DNA from: JBDTSW01 sp963782605
GTDB taxonomy: Bacteria; Actinomycetota; Thermoleophilia; Solirubrobacterales; 70-9
Assembly: GCA_963782605.1 (NCBI GenBank)
Contig: CAWAKK010000011.1
Coordinates: 1-16,033, forward strand
DNA length: 16,033 nucleotides
Direction: 5' to 3'
Positions 1 through 6,294 of the stretch are shown here, one piece after another. How positions within the stretch are numbered: position 1 is the stretch's first letter; every line of letters begins with the position of its first letter. Under the pieces are notes generated by a model. That model did not search any database and was not told the DNA's origin. It was given only the letters and a program-made list of their open reading frames with translations. Both the position numbers and the translations under genes were made by a program.

Positions 1-404
1 TCCAGCCCGTCGGGAGCGACCCCGGGGTTCGACTCGACGATCTGCTCGAGGGCCTCGAGGCCGATCAGCTCACCCTCGCGGTCGTAGTCGGTCGCGATCA
101 CGATCTCGTCGGCTTCCTTTGCCGCCTTACGCACCGCCTTGACCACGTTCTTGTCGGTCGGCTCCTTGACGAGGTGCGCGTCGATCAGCTCGTGGAGGTC
201 GGTCTCCTGCCAGTTGGAGTAGCCCTCGGGGAAGGCGGGGCTCATCACATGGCCCTTGAGCCCGATGGCCATTTGATCCCCGGTCGAGTCGCTCCACTCG
301 TAGAAGGGGGTCTTATGGGAGGCGCCGTCCTTCGCGGCGCCGCCGGAGAGAATCTCGGCGATCTTCTTGGCCGAGTTGTTCTTCTCGGTGACGATCAGTC
401 GCAT
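1..404 (-). CDS. topA: DNA topoisomerase I, archaeal-type, N-terminal fragment
   Basis: This is the first 134 codons of a type IA topoisomerase; the rest lies beyond the left edge. Type IA enzymes relax negatively supercoiled DNA by single-strand passage. The visible part is the TOPRIM fold. It starts MRLIVTEKNNSAKKIAEIL, where E7 is the expected catalytic acidic residue, and reaches TDYDREGELIG, where D106, D108 and E110 form the Mg-binding DxDxE motif. The 'TEKNNSA' and 'TDYDREGELIG' wording resembles archaeal topoisomerase I more than standard bacterial TopA, which usually reads 'VESPAKAKTI' and 'TDPDREGEAI'. The ATG at 404 has no Shine-Dalgarno sequence but has TACCTT 11 nt upstream, which suggests a leaderless mRNA. 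The catalytic Tyr and C-terminal domains cannot be seen. The family call is firm; the archaeal-type subclass is from recalled motifs. Confidence 0.9.
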   Translation of the reverse strand, partial: MRLIVTEKNNSAKKIAEILSGGAAKDGASHKTPFYEWSDSTGDQMAIGLKGHVMSPAFPEGYSNWQETDLHELIDAHLVKEPTDKNVVKAVRKAAKEADEIVIATDYDREGELIGLEALEQIVESNPGVAPDGL

Positions 405-415
405 CTGGGCCGGGC

Positions 416-421
416 AAGGTA
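416..421 (-). promoter_or_regulatory. Possible -10 element (TACCTT) for topA
   Basis: TACCTT fits TANNNT and ends 11 nt before the topA ATG, with no Shine-Dalgarno sequence between them. No convincing -35 hexamer is visible. The call rests on the same arrangement recurring at six other starts in the window. Confidence 0.35.
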
Positions 422-450
422 GCAGGGGTCCGGGACCGCTCCTTGGGGTT

Positions 451-473
451 TTCGGGGCGGCCCCGAAGGGGCC
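451..473. repeat. Two overlapping, mutually exclusive hairpins
   Basis: TTCGGGG (451-457) pairs with CCCCGAA (461-467) around a 3-nt loop. GGCCCC (459-464) pairs with GGGGCC (468-473) around the loop GAA. The two perfect stems share the C-rich strand, so only one can form at a time. They lie between the divergent topA and precorrin-2 dehydrogenase genes. No U-tract follows in either direction, so neither is a classic terminator. A protein-binding palindrome or a chance GC-rich structure is also possible. Confidence 0.5.
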
Positions 474-519
474 GGGCATGCGCGATCGCCCCCCTGCGAA
501 GCGGGCACTGGCGCTGCTC

Positions 520-525
520 TACGCT
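520..525 (+). promoter_or_regulatory. Possible -10 element (TACGCT) for precorrin-2 dehydrogenase
   Basis: TACGCT fits TANNNT and ends 8 nt before the ATG at 534, with no Shine-Dalgarno sequence. This is the main reason for preferring 534 over the downstream ATG at 615, which has neither a properly spaced Shine-Dalgarno sequence nor a -10-like element. Confidence 0.35.
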
Positions 526-533
526 TGTCGTCG

Positions 534-1280
534 ATGCCCGCTCAGGCCTATGCAGGCAAGGAATGCGTCTGTCAGCTCCGCAAGGGGATCTGCGATCAAT
601 CGTGCGTCCAGGGGATGCTCGATACGCCCCTCTACATCGCCTGCCTGCGGCTCTCCGGCCGCAACTGCCTCGTGGTGGGCGGGGGCGAGATCGGGCTCGA
701 CAAAGTGGAGGGGCTGCTCGCGTGCGACGCCGATGTGACGCTCGTCGCGCCGACGGCCGCGCCCGAGCTCGAGGCCCTGGCGGCCGAGGGCTCGATCGCC
801 TGGGAGCGGCGTGCGTATGAGCCGCGGGACCTCGAGGGCAAGTTCATGGCGATCGCCGCCACGAGCTCAACCGACGTGAACATCTCGGTCTACGACGCCG
901 CCGAGGAGCGAGCGATGTTGGTGAACGTCGTCGACGTGCCGCCACTTTGCAACTTCATCCTTCCCGCGATCGTCCGCAGTGGCCCGCTCGCGATAGCCAT
1001 CTCCACCGCGGGCGCCTCCCCAGCGCTGGCCAAGCGGATGAAGCGCGAGATCTCCGAGAGCTTCGGAGAGCCCTACGCCCGGCTCGCGATCATGCTGAAC
1101 GACGCCCGTGGGTGGGCCAAGGGGAACCTGCCGACCTATCAGGACCGGAAGGCGTTCTTCGAGGGGATCGTGAACGGCGACCCCGATCCGGTCGAGCTGG
1201 TGCGAGAGGGTCGCGAGCGCGAGGTCCTGGCGTTGATCGAGGCCGCGAAGGAATCGCACGCCGCAGCGCCGGCGGGCTGA
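534..1280 (+). CDS. sirC: Precorrin-2 dehydrogenase (CysG N-terminal/Met8 type)
   Basis: Family members oxidise precorrin-2 to sirohydrochlorin with NAD+, feeding siroheme or corrinoid synthesis in the cytoplasm. The Rossmann motif CLVVGGGEIGLDKVEGLL and the signature NVVDVPPLCNFILPAIVRSG followed by LAIAISTAGASPALAKRMK are textbook for the CysG-N/Met8 family. The Asp in NVVD is the expected catalytic residue. A helical C-terminal part follows. There is no uroporphyrinogen methyltransferase domain, so this is the stand-alone form, and I use the single-domain name sirC rather than cysG. Its sirohydrochlorin could also serve the B12 needed by the nearby NrdJ (inference). The ATG at 615 (MLDTPLYIACL) matches the usual family start. 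Starting at 534 adds 27 residues containing C11, C13, C20 and C24, so the start is uncertain. The gene converges on the frameshifted VOC gene with a 6-bp gap. Confidence 0.88.
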   Translation: MPAQAYAGKECVCQLRKGICDQSCVQGMLDTPLYIACLRLSGRNCLVVGGGEIGLDKVEGLLACDADVTLVAPTAAPELEALAAEGSIAWERRAYEPRDLEGKFMAIAATSSTDVNISVYDAAEERAMLVNVVDVPPLCNFILPAIVRSGPLAIAISTAGASPALAKRMKREISESFGEPYARLAIMLNDARGWAKGNLPTYQDRKAFFEGIVNGDPDPVELVREGREREVLALIEAAKESHAAAPAG

Positions 1281-1286
1281 GCGTCC

Positions 1287-1689
1287 TCAGGTCGCTTCGA
1301 CGGGTTCCCAGAGCTCGATGCGGTTTCCCTCCGGGTCCGTGATCCAGGCGAAACGGCCAAGTCCCTCGTGCGCTTGCGATTCCCTTGTCGTCGTCGATGG
1401 TGGTGCCGGCGGCCCGCAACCTCGCCAGCAACGCGTCGAGATCGTCCACTCGGAGGTTGACCATCGCCTGCTGATCGGCTGAGCCGAAGTATTCGGTGTC
1501 GTGATCGAAGAAGTGGAGGAGCGTGACGGCGTCGGCGCCGTCGGTTTCGCGCCAGCGCAGCATGACCATGCCGTCCTCGGTCGGCAGCCCTAGCTCGTCC
1601 GCGTAGAAGGATTGGAGCGCGGCGGGATCGCGGGCGCGGCGGAAGACGCCGCCGATCCCCGTCGCTTGCCCCGGCGTCGCCGAGTCCAT
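1287..1689 (-). pseudogene. VOC/glyoxalase-like gene with a one-base frameshift
   Basis: This was a ~133-aa protein of the VOC (glyoxalase/bleomycin resistance/dioxygenase) superfamily. The first part, from the ATG at 1689, reads through IGGVFRRARDPAALQSFY and ends at TTIDDDK. The expected continuation AHEGLGRFAWITDPEGNR, then IELWEP and a stop at 1287, lies in another frame. The 403-nt span is one base over a multiple of three. Dropping one G from the run at 1382-1384 (CCC on the plus strand) rejoins the frames as DDDKESQAHEGLG. The Glu of IELWEP is the usual C-terminal metal-binding residue, and substrate cannot be told from sequence. The ATG overlaps the stop of the upstream membrane protein gene as TGATG, so the two are translationally coupled. 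The shift may be a true mutation or a homopolymer sequencing error; the clean codon use on both sides favours a recent event or an error. Confidence 0.8.
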
Positions 1690-2558
1690 CAACCGGCGGG
1701 AAGGGCGAAGAAGGCGACGGCGGCGAAGTGCGCGGCCGCGGCGGCGATGACGAGCGCGTGGAAGATCTCGTGGTAGCCAAAGGTGGCAGGGGCCGGGTCG
1801 GGACGCTGCAGCGCGTAGATGACGGCACCAGACATATAGAGGGCGCCGCCCGCGGCGATCAGGAGCCCTGCGCCCAAGCCCAGCCTGGCGACGATCTCGG
1901 GGTACGCCACCGCGCCGATCAGGCCCACCACCACGTAGACCGTCGATGCCACCCATTTCGGCGAGTCGAGCCAGATGAGCTGGACCACGATGCCCGCGAG
2001 GGCGCCGGCCCAGACGGAGATCAGCAGCACCTTCGCGAAGCCGCCCTCAAGGACCAGCAGCGCGAACGGCGTCACGGTTCCGGCGATGAGCAGGAAGATC
2101 ATCGTGTGGTCGAGGCGGCGCATCCACCGGCGGATCTCTGGGCGGCTCCAGGTGATGCGGTGGTAGAGGGCGCTGACGCCGAAGAGCGCTGAGAGGCAGG
2201 CGACGTAGATGGCGACGGCGACGGTGGCGCGGGCGCCCTCGGCTGCGAGAATCAATGAGGCGCCGAGGCCCAGCGAGAGAAAGAACGCCCATGCGTGGGA
2301 CACGCCACGCAGGCTCGGCTTGACCTTCGAGGCCAGCTCGCGCCCCGCCTCGAGGGCGGAGTCCCGGGCGTCGACGGCGCTGTCCTTCGCGCTCGCCATC
2401 GCGTCGGCGGCGTTGTCCTTCGCGCTCGCCATCGCATCGACCGCCGCATCACGCCGCTCGCCCATCCGCTCGAACGCAGCATCTCGACGCTCACCCACCC
2501 GGTCAGCGGCCCGCTCGAGTCGCTCGCGGGGAGTCTCCTGCTCGCCCTGCTCAGTCAT
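1689..2558 (-). CDS. Hemolysin III/PAQR-family membrane protein with 11-mer repeat extension
   Basis: This 289-aa membrane protein belongs to the hemolysin III (YqfA/PAQR-related) family, whose bacterial role is poorly defined despite the name. Residues from about 85 on form seven likely membrane spans. They carry the family motifs: LRGVSHAWAF, then LYHRITWSRPEIRRWMRRLDH with MIFLLIAGTVTPF, and the C-terminal YHEIFHALVIAAAAAH. The D/H residues in these are the expected metal ligands. Family members are usually ~200-220 aa. Here an extra ~80-residue charged N-terminus contains six in-register 11-residue repeats (residues 11-76), such as GERRDAAFERM and ASAKDNAADAM. The ATG at 2558 is chosen because TACTCT lies 8 nt upstream (leaderless pattern) and the extension begins there. 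The stop overlaps the VOC gene start, so the two form an operon. Confidence 0.88.
   Translation of the reverse strand: MTEQGEQETPRERLERAADRVGERRDAAFERMGERRDAAVDAMASAKDNAADAMASAKDSAVDARDSALEAGRELASKVKPSLRGVSHAWAFFLSLGLGASLILAAEGARATVAVAIYVACLSALFGVSALYHRITWSRPEIRRWMRRLDHTMIFLLIAGTVTPFALLVLEGGFAKVLLISVWAGALAGIVVQLIWLDSPKWVASTVYVVVGLIGAVAYPEIVARLGLGAGLLIAAGGALYMSGAVIYALQRPDPAPATFGYHEIFHALVIAAAAAHFAAVAFFALPAG
2381..2435. repeat. 22-bp direct repeat inside the hemolysin III gene
   Basis: A 22-base sequence occurs identically at 2381-2402 and 2414-2435, exactly 33 bp (11 codons) apart. It encodes the repeated peptide core AMASAKD of the N-terminal extension. The DNA identity points to recent duplication of one 11-codon unit. 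Confidence 0.85.
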
Positions 2559-2566
2559 CTGTGGCG

Positions 2567-2572
2567 AGAGTA
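2567..2572 (-). promoter_or_regulatory. Possible -10 element (TACTCT) for the hemolysin III-family gene
   Basis: TACTCT fits TANNNT and ends 8 nt before the ATG at 2558, with no Shine-Dalgarno sequence. This fits leaderless transcription. No clear -35 hexamer is visible. Confidence 0.35.
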
Positions 2573-2701
2573 GCGCGAGCGGGTGGCGGGCAGACCCGAC
2601 CTGGAGAAGGCACTCGCATGCGAGTGCTCTGACCCCCGGTGGCCGGTACGGGCGCCCCGCGCCGCGCCTCCACGCACCCTCTCGAGCCAAAAGGCTCTGA
2701 G

Positions 2702-2717
2702 ACACCATATATAGCGG
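2702..2717 (+). promoter_or_regulatory. NrdR box 1
   Basis: ACACCATATATAGCGG is a close match to the 16-bp NrdR-box palindrome (roughly acaCwATATATwGtgt, from recall). It stands out as an AT-rich island in GC-rich DNA and lies 47 bp before nrdR. NrdR binds such boxes to repress ribonucleotide reductase genes, so this points to autoregulation of the nrdR-nrdJ operon. Confidence 0.8.
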
Positions 2718-2723
2718 CATTCG

Positions 2724-2754
2724 TTTACAGATCCGCTACGGATGGTGGTAGAAT
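2724..2754 (+). promoter_or_regulatory. Promoter of nrdR-nrdJ
   Basis: TTTACA (2724-2729) serves as a -35 element and TAGAAT (2749-2754) as a -10, with a 19-bp spacer. The -10 ends 9 nt before the nrdR ATG, so the transcript would have almost no leader. The promoter sits between and across the two candidate NrdR boxes, a layout suited to repression. Confidence 0.6.
2733..2748 (+). promoter_or_regulatory. Possible degenerate NrdR box 2
   Basis: CCGCTACGGATGGTGG keeps several key positions of box 1 (C at 4, A at 6, T at 11, G at 13) and lies exactly 31 bp from it, about three helical turns. Paired NrdR boxes usually have that phasing. The AT-rich core is poorly kept, so this would be a weak site if real. 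Confidence 0.35.
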
Positions 2755-2763
2755 CGATGGTCG

Positions 2764-3222
2764 ATGAACTGCCCGAACTGCGACTCCCACACTCGCGTGC
2801 TCGAGTCCCGCTCCGCTGATGGCGGCGGCGCCGTTCGGCGTCGCCGGGAGTGCTCGTCGTGCGGCGAGCGGTTCACCACCTTCGAGCGCGTCTCCGTCGA
2901 TCGCCTCCACGTCCGCAAGCGCGATGGCCGGCGCCAGCCATTCGACGCTCAGAAGCTGCGGGGCGCACTGCACCGCGCGGCCCACAAGCGCGACGTCACG
3001 TCCGCCCAGGTGCATGGCATCGTTGCCGCGGTGGAGGGTGAGGCGACCGCCGGCGGCGGGGTGATCTCGGCGGGTCGGATCGGCGAGCTTTGTCTCGAGC
3101 GGCTTCGGGCCATCGATCACGGCGCCTTCCTCCAGTTCGCCGGGACGCTGCCGGATTCGGCCGCGGAAATTGCGCCGATCAGCCCGGGGGGTTCCGTCCG
3201 GGCCTCGCGCGAGCATGGATAG
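2764..3222 (+). CDS. nrdR: NrdR transcriptional repressor of ribonucleotide reductase genes
   Basis: This 152-aa protein is a near-complete match to NrdR, the nucleotide-sensing repressor of ribonucleotide reductase genes. Its N-terminal zinc ribbon has two Cys pairs, C3/C6 and C30/C33 (MNCPNC and ECSSCGERFTTFER). The ATP-cone domain follows from about residue 46 (VRKRDGRRQPFDAQKL to about 135), which senses ATP/dATP. The family length is about 150 aa, so it is full length. It is the first gene of an operon with nrdJ, whose start lies 34 bp after the nrdR stop. A strong NrdR box and a clear promoter lie directly upstream, so it probably represses its own operon when dATP is high. The ATG follows the -10 by 9 nt and has no Shine-Dalgarno sequence. 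Confidence 0.97.
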   Translation: MNCPNCDSHTRVLESRSADGGGAVRRRRECSSCGERFTTFERVSVDRLHVRKRDGRRQPFDAQKLRGALHRAAHKRDVTSAQVHGIVAAVEGEATAGGGVISAGRIGELCLERLRAIDHGAFLQFAGTLPDSAAEIAPISPGGSVRASREHG

Positions 3223-3241
3223 TCCACCTTCAAAGCGGGAT

Positions 3242-3248
3242 GAGGAGA
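3242..3248 (+). promoter_or_regulatory. Ribosome binding site of nrdJ
   Basis: GAGGAGA lies 8 nt before the ATG at 3257. It decides the nrdJ start against the in-frame ATG at 3215, which overlaps the end of nrdR and has no such site. Confidence 0.7.
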
Positions 3249-3256
3249 GACTTCTG

Positions 3257-6085
3257 ATGAGCAAAAGCGCTGCGAACGCGACCAAGACGGCCCAGGAAGG
3301 CCTGCGGATCGAGCGCCGTTTTACAACCCCCGGCGTCCATCCCTTCGACGAGATCGAGTGGGAGACTCGCGACGCGATCATCGGCGATCCGGAGAACCCC
3401 GCCTTTGAGCAGCGCGGCGTCGAGTTCCCGAAGAGCTGGTCGCAGAACGCCACCAACATCGTGGCCCAGAAGTACTTCCGCGGCCGCATCGGCTCGCCCG
3501 AGCGCGAGAGCTCCGTGCGCCAGATGATCACGCGCGTCGCGGGGACGATCGCGAACTGGGGTCGTGAGGGCGGCTACTTCGCTTCCGAGGAGGACGGCGC
3601 GGCCTTCGAGGCCGAGCTCACCCACATCCTGCTTCACCAGAAGGCGGCCTTCAACTCGCCGGTCTGGTTCAACGTCGGCTTCGAGGAGCATCCGCAGTGC
3701 TCGGCCTGCTTCATCCTCTCAGTCGAGGACACGATGGAGTCGATCCTCGACTGGAACACCAAGGAGGGTCAGATCTTCCGGGGCGGCTCCGGGTCGGGCA
3801 TCAACCTCTCGAACATCCGCGGCTCCGTCGAGCACCTCTCGAAGGGTGGCCTGGCATCGGGCCCGGTCTCCTTCATGCGCGGCGCCGACGCGTGGGCCGG
3901 CACGATCAAGTCCGGTGGCAAGACCCGTCGCGCGGCGAAGATGGTGGTGCTCGACGTCGACCACCCGGACATCGAGGACTTCGTCTGGTGCAAGGCCAAC
4001 GAGGAGGAGAAGGCCGCCGCACTGCGTGATGCCGGGTTCGACATGTCGATCGACGGCGACGGCTTCACCTCGATCCAGTACCAGAACGCGAACAACTCGG
4101 TGCGCGTCACCGACGAGTTCATGGAGGCCGTCGAGGCGGGTTCCGAGTGGGAGCTCACCGCTCGCAACAGCGGCGAGACCACGAAGTCGGTCGACGCTCG
4201 GGACCTGCTGCACCAGATCTCCGACGCGGCCTGGCGGTGCGCCGATCCGGGAATGCAGTACGACACCACGATCAACCGGTGGCACACCTCCCCGGAGTCG
4301 GGGCGAATCAACGCGTCCAACCCGTGCAGCGAATACATGCATGTCGATGACTCGGCCTGCAACCTGGCTTCGCTCAACCTGATGCGCTTCCGTCGCGACG
4401 ACGGCTCCTTCGACGTCGCCGACTTCGAGCACGCCGTGGACACCGTCTTCCTGGCGCAGGAGATCGTCGTCTCCCCGTCCTCGTATCCCACGGAGCGGAT
4501 CGGCGAGAACGCTCGCGCGTTCCGGCAGCTCGGCCTGGGCTACGCCAACCTCGGCGCGCTCTTGATGTCGAATGGCCTGCCCTACGACTCCGACGAGGGG
4601 CGGGCGGTCGCCGGCGCGATCACGGCGCTCATGACGGGTCGCGGCTACCGCCAGTCGGCCGAGATCGCAGCCGCGGTCGGGCCCTACGACGAATACGAGC
4701 GCAACCGCAAGGCGCACAACGCCGTCATGCGGATGCACCGCGACGCCTCGTATGAGATCGACGACGCCCAGATCTCCGACGACGAGCTACTCGCTGCGGC
4801 ACGCCGTTCCTGGGACGAGGCCGTCGAGCTGGGAGACGAGCGCGGCTACCGCAACGCGCAGGCGACGGTGCTCGCCCCCACCGGGACGATTTCCTTCCTC
4901 ATGGATTGCGACACCACCGGCATCGAGCCCGACTTCTCGCTCGTCAAGTTCAAGGAGCTGGTCGGCGGCGGGCAGATGACGATCGTCAATCGGACGGTCC
5001 CGATGGCCCTGCGGACGCTCGGCTACTCGGAGCCCCAGATCGAGCAGATCGAAGCCCACATCAACGACAAGGGCACGATCGTCGGCGCTCCGGGCCTGCG
5101 CGACTCCGACCTGGAGGTCTTCGACGTGGCCGTCGGTGAGCGCGCGATCTCGCACACCGGCCACATCAAGATGATGGCCGCGGCTCAGCCGTTCCTCTCG
5201 GGCGCGATCTCTAAGACGGTCAATCTGCCCGAGTCGGCGACGATCGACGACATCGCCGAGACCTACACGGAGGGCTGGAAGCTGGGCCTCAAGGCCCTGG
5301 CGATCTATCGCGACGGCTCCAAGACCGCCCAGGCGCTGCGCACCGACGCGGGCGACAAGGCCGACGACGCACTCGCCGCCGCCGCGGAGGCCGCCGACCC
5401 CACCCCGGTGCGCCGCAAGATGCCGCGCGAGCGCGAGTCGATCACTCACAAGTTCTCGATCGCCGGGCATGAGGGCTACATCACGGCCGGCAAGTACGAG
5501 GACGGCTCGGTGGGCGAGATCTTCCTGACCGACATCGGCAAGGAGGGCTCGACGATCAAGGGGATGATGAACGCCTTCGCGACGGCCGTGTCGATCGGTC
5601 TTCAATACGGCGTGCCGCTCGAGACCTTCGTCAAGAAGTTCTCCTACATGCGCTTCGAGCCCGAGGGGATCACGGGCAACCCCGAGATCCCGTTCGCGAA
5701 GTCGATGCCCGACTACATCATGCGCTGGGTCGCCAGCCGCTTCATCGAGGACCTGGACGACCTCGAGGACCTCGGCATCCTCACGCCGGAGGTGCGGGCC
5801 CGCAAGGAGGCACAGCAGGCGCTCTTCACCGACGAGGCGCCCGCCGCCAACGGCAAGACGGAGGCGAACGGCCACGCCAACGGCCAGGCGAACGGCGCCG
5901 ATGCCTCCGCGGAGGCAAAGACGGTCCCCGCCGCGGAGGCGCTTACCGATGCACCGCCCGTGGTCCCGGCACGGATGTCAGGCCGCGAGCTCGGGCCGGC
6001 CTGCGAGCAGTGCGGCGGCATGATGCAGCGCACCGGCTCGTGCTACACCTGCTCAAGTTGCGGCAACAACACCGGCTGCGGCTAG
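3257..6085 (+). CDS. nrdJ: Adenosylcobalamin-dependent ribonucleotide reductase (class II)
   Basis: This 942-aa cytoplasmic enzyme reduces ribonucleotides to deoxyribonucleotides using an adenosylcobalamin radical, independent of oxygen. Signatures run in order: FNSPVWFNVG and QCSACFILSVEDTM, GGSGSGINLSNIRGS, the active-site NPCSE at 355-359 with C357, SACNLASLNL, and PTGTISFLMDCDTTGIEPDF. Next comes the TSCPD-type domain (ITHKFSIAGHEGYITAGKYE) typical of long NrdJ forms. The tail is Cys-rich (C916, C919, C929, C932, C935, C941), with a redox-active role expected for such tails. A low-complexity Ala/Asn/Gly linker with repeated 'ANG' separates the TSCPD part from the tail. It follows nrdR in an operon under the NrdR-box promoter. 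Because no NrdAB is in view, this may be the main dNTP source (inference). Confidence 0.97.
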   Translation: MSKSAANATKTAQEGLRIERRFTTPGVHPFDEIEWETRDAIIGDPENPAFEQRGVEFPKSWSQNATNIVAQKYFRGRIGSPERESSVRQMITRVAGTIANWGREGGYFASEEDGAAFEAELTHILLHQKAAFNSPVWFNVGFEEHPQCSACFILSVEDTMESILDWNTKEGQIFRGGSGSGINLSNIRGSVEHLSKGGLASGPVSFMRGADAWAGTIKSGGKTRRAAKMVVLDVDHPDIEDFVWCKANEEEKAAALRDAGFDMSIDGDGFTSIQYQNANNSVRVTDEFMEAVEAGSEWELTARNSGETTKSVDARDLLHQISDAAWRCADPGMQYDTTINRWHTSPESGRINASNPCSEYMHVDDSACNLASLNLMRFRRDDGSFDVADFEHAVDTVFLAQEIVVSPSSYPTERIGENARAFRQLGLGYANLGALLMSNGLPYDSDEGRAVAGAITALMTGRGYRQSAEIAAAVGPYDEYERNRKAHNAVMRMHRDASYEIDDAQISDDELLAAARRSWDEAVELGDERGYRNAQATVLAPTGTISFLMDCDTTGIEPDFSLVKFKELVGGGQMTIVNRTVPMALRTLGYSEPQIEQIEAHINDKGTIVGAPGLRDSDLEVFDVAVGERAISHTGHIKMMAAAQPFLSGAISKTVNLPESATIDDIAETYTEGWKLGLKALAIYRDGSKTAQALRTDAGDKADDALAAAAEAADPTPVRRKMPRERESITHKFSIAGHEGYITAGKYEDGSVGEIFLTDIGKEGSTIKGMMNAFATAVSIGLQYGVPLETFVKKFSYMRFEPEGITGNPEIPFAKSMPDYIMRWVASRFIEDLDDLEDLGILTPEVRARKEAQQALFTDEAPAANGKTEANGHANGQANGADASAEAKTVPAAEALTDAPPVVPARMSGRELGPACEQCGGMMQRTGSCYTCSSCGNNTGCG

Positions 6086-6095
6086 CGTGCAGAGC

Positions 6096-6132
6096 GTCAC
6101 TGATTTGGGGGCTGTCCCAAACACCTGGTGAC
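6096..6132. repeat. REP-like imperfect palindrome after nrdJ
   Basis: Outer arms GTCAC (6096-6100) and GTGAC (6128-6132) flank a perfect 6-bp hairpin: TTTGGG (6104-6109), loop GGCTGT, CCCAAA (6116-6121). The element begins 10 bp after the nrdJ stop. Its shape fits an intergenic REP-like palindrome or a transcription terminator without a U-tract. Only one copy is present in this window, so repetition across the genome cannot be shown here. Confidence 0.5.
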
Positions 6133-6144
6133 TGCTTAGGTCGC

Positions 6145-6158
6145 GGGCGCCAGCGCCC
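6145..6158 (+). terminator. Possible hairpin terminator after nrdJ
   Basis: GGGCG (6145-6149) pairs with CGCCC (6154-6158) around CCAG, followed by CCTCCCTG rather than U-rich sequence. With the palindrome just upstream it may end nrdR-nrdJ transcription. In DNA this GC-rich, short stems like this are expected by chance. Confidence 0.25.
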
Positions 6159-6294
6159 CCTCCCTGACCTGGCCAACACTGACCCGATGCTCTCGTAGGC
6201 GCGCCGGCCAAGCTTCTCGGCAAGCCTCTCGCGCGCGGGTCGTCATCGGCTTGACGTGCTCAGACCACCGACGCGTGGCAAGGTTGGGGGGGTG

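Noticed and set aside
3215..3256. Upstream in-frame ATG for nrdJ at 3215
   Set aside because: The ATG at 3257 has GAGGAGA at proper spacing, while 3215 has no ribosome binding site and adds unconserved residues.
2725..3531. 268-codon minus-strand frame across nrdR
   Set aside because: It runs through the nrdR promoter and NrdR zinc-ribbon codons and shows no domain.
3719..5875. Long minus-strand reading frames opposite nrdJ
   Set aside because: They mirror the GC-biased codon positions of nrdJ, encode Arg/Val/Asp-rich sequence without domains, and conflict with a certain gene.
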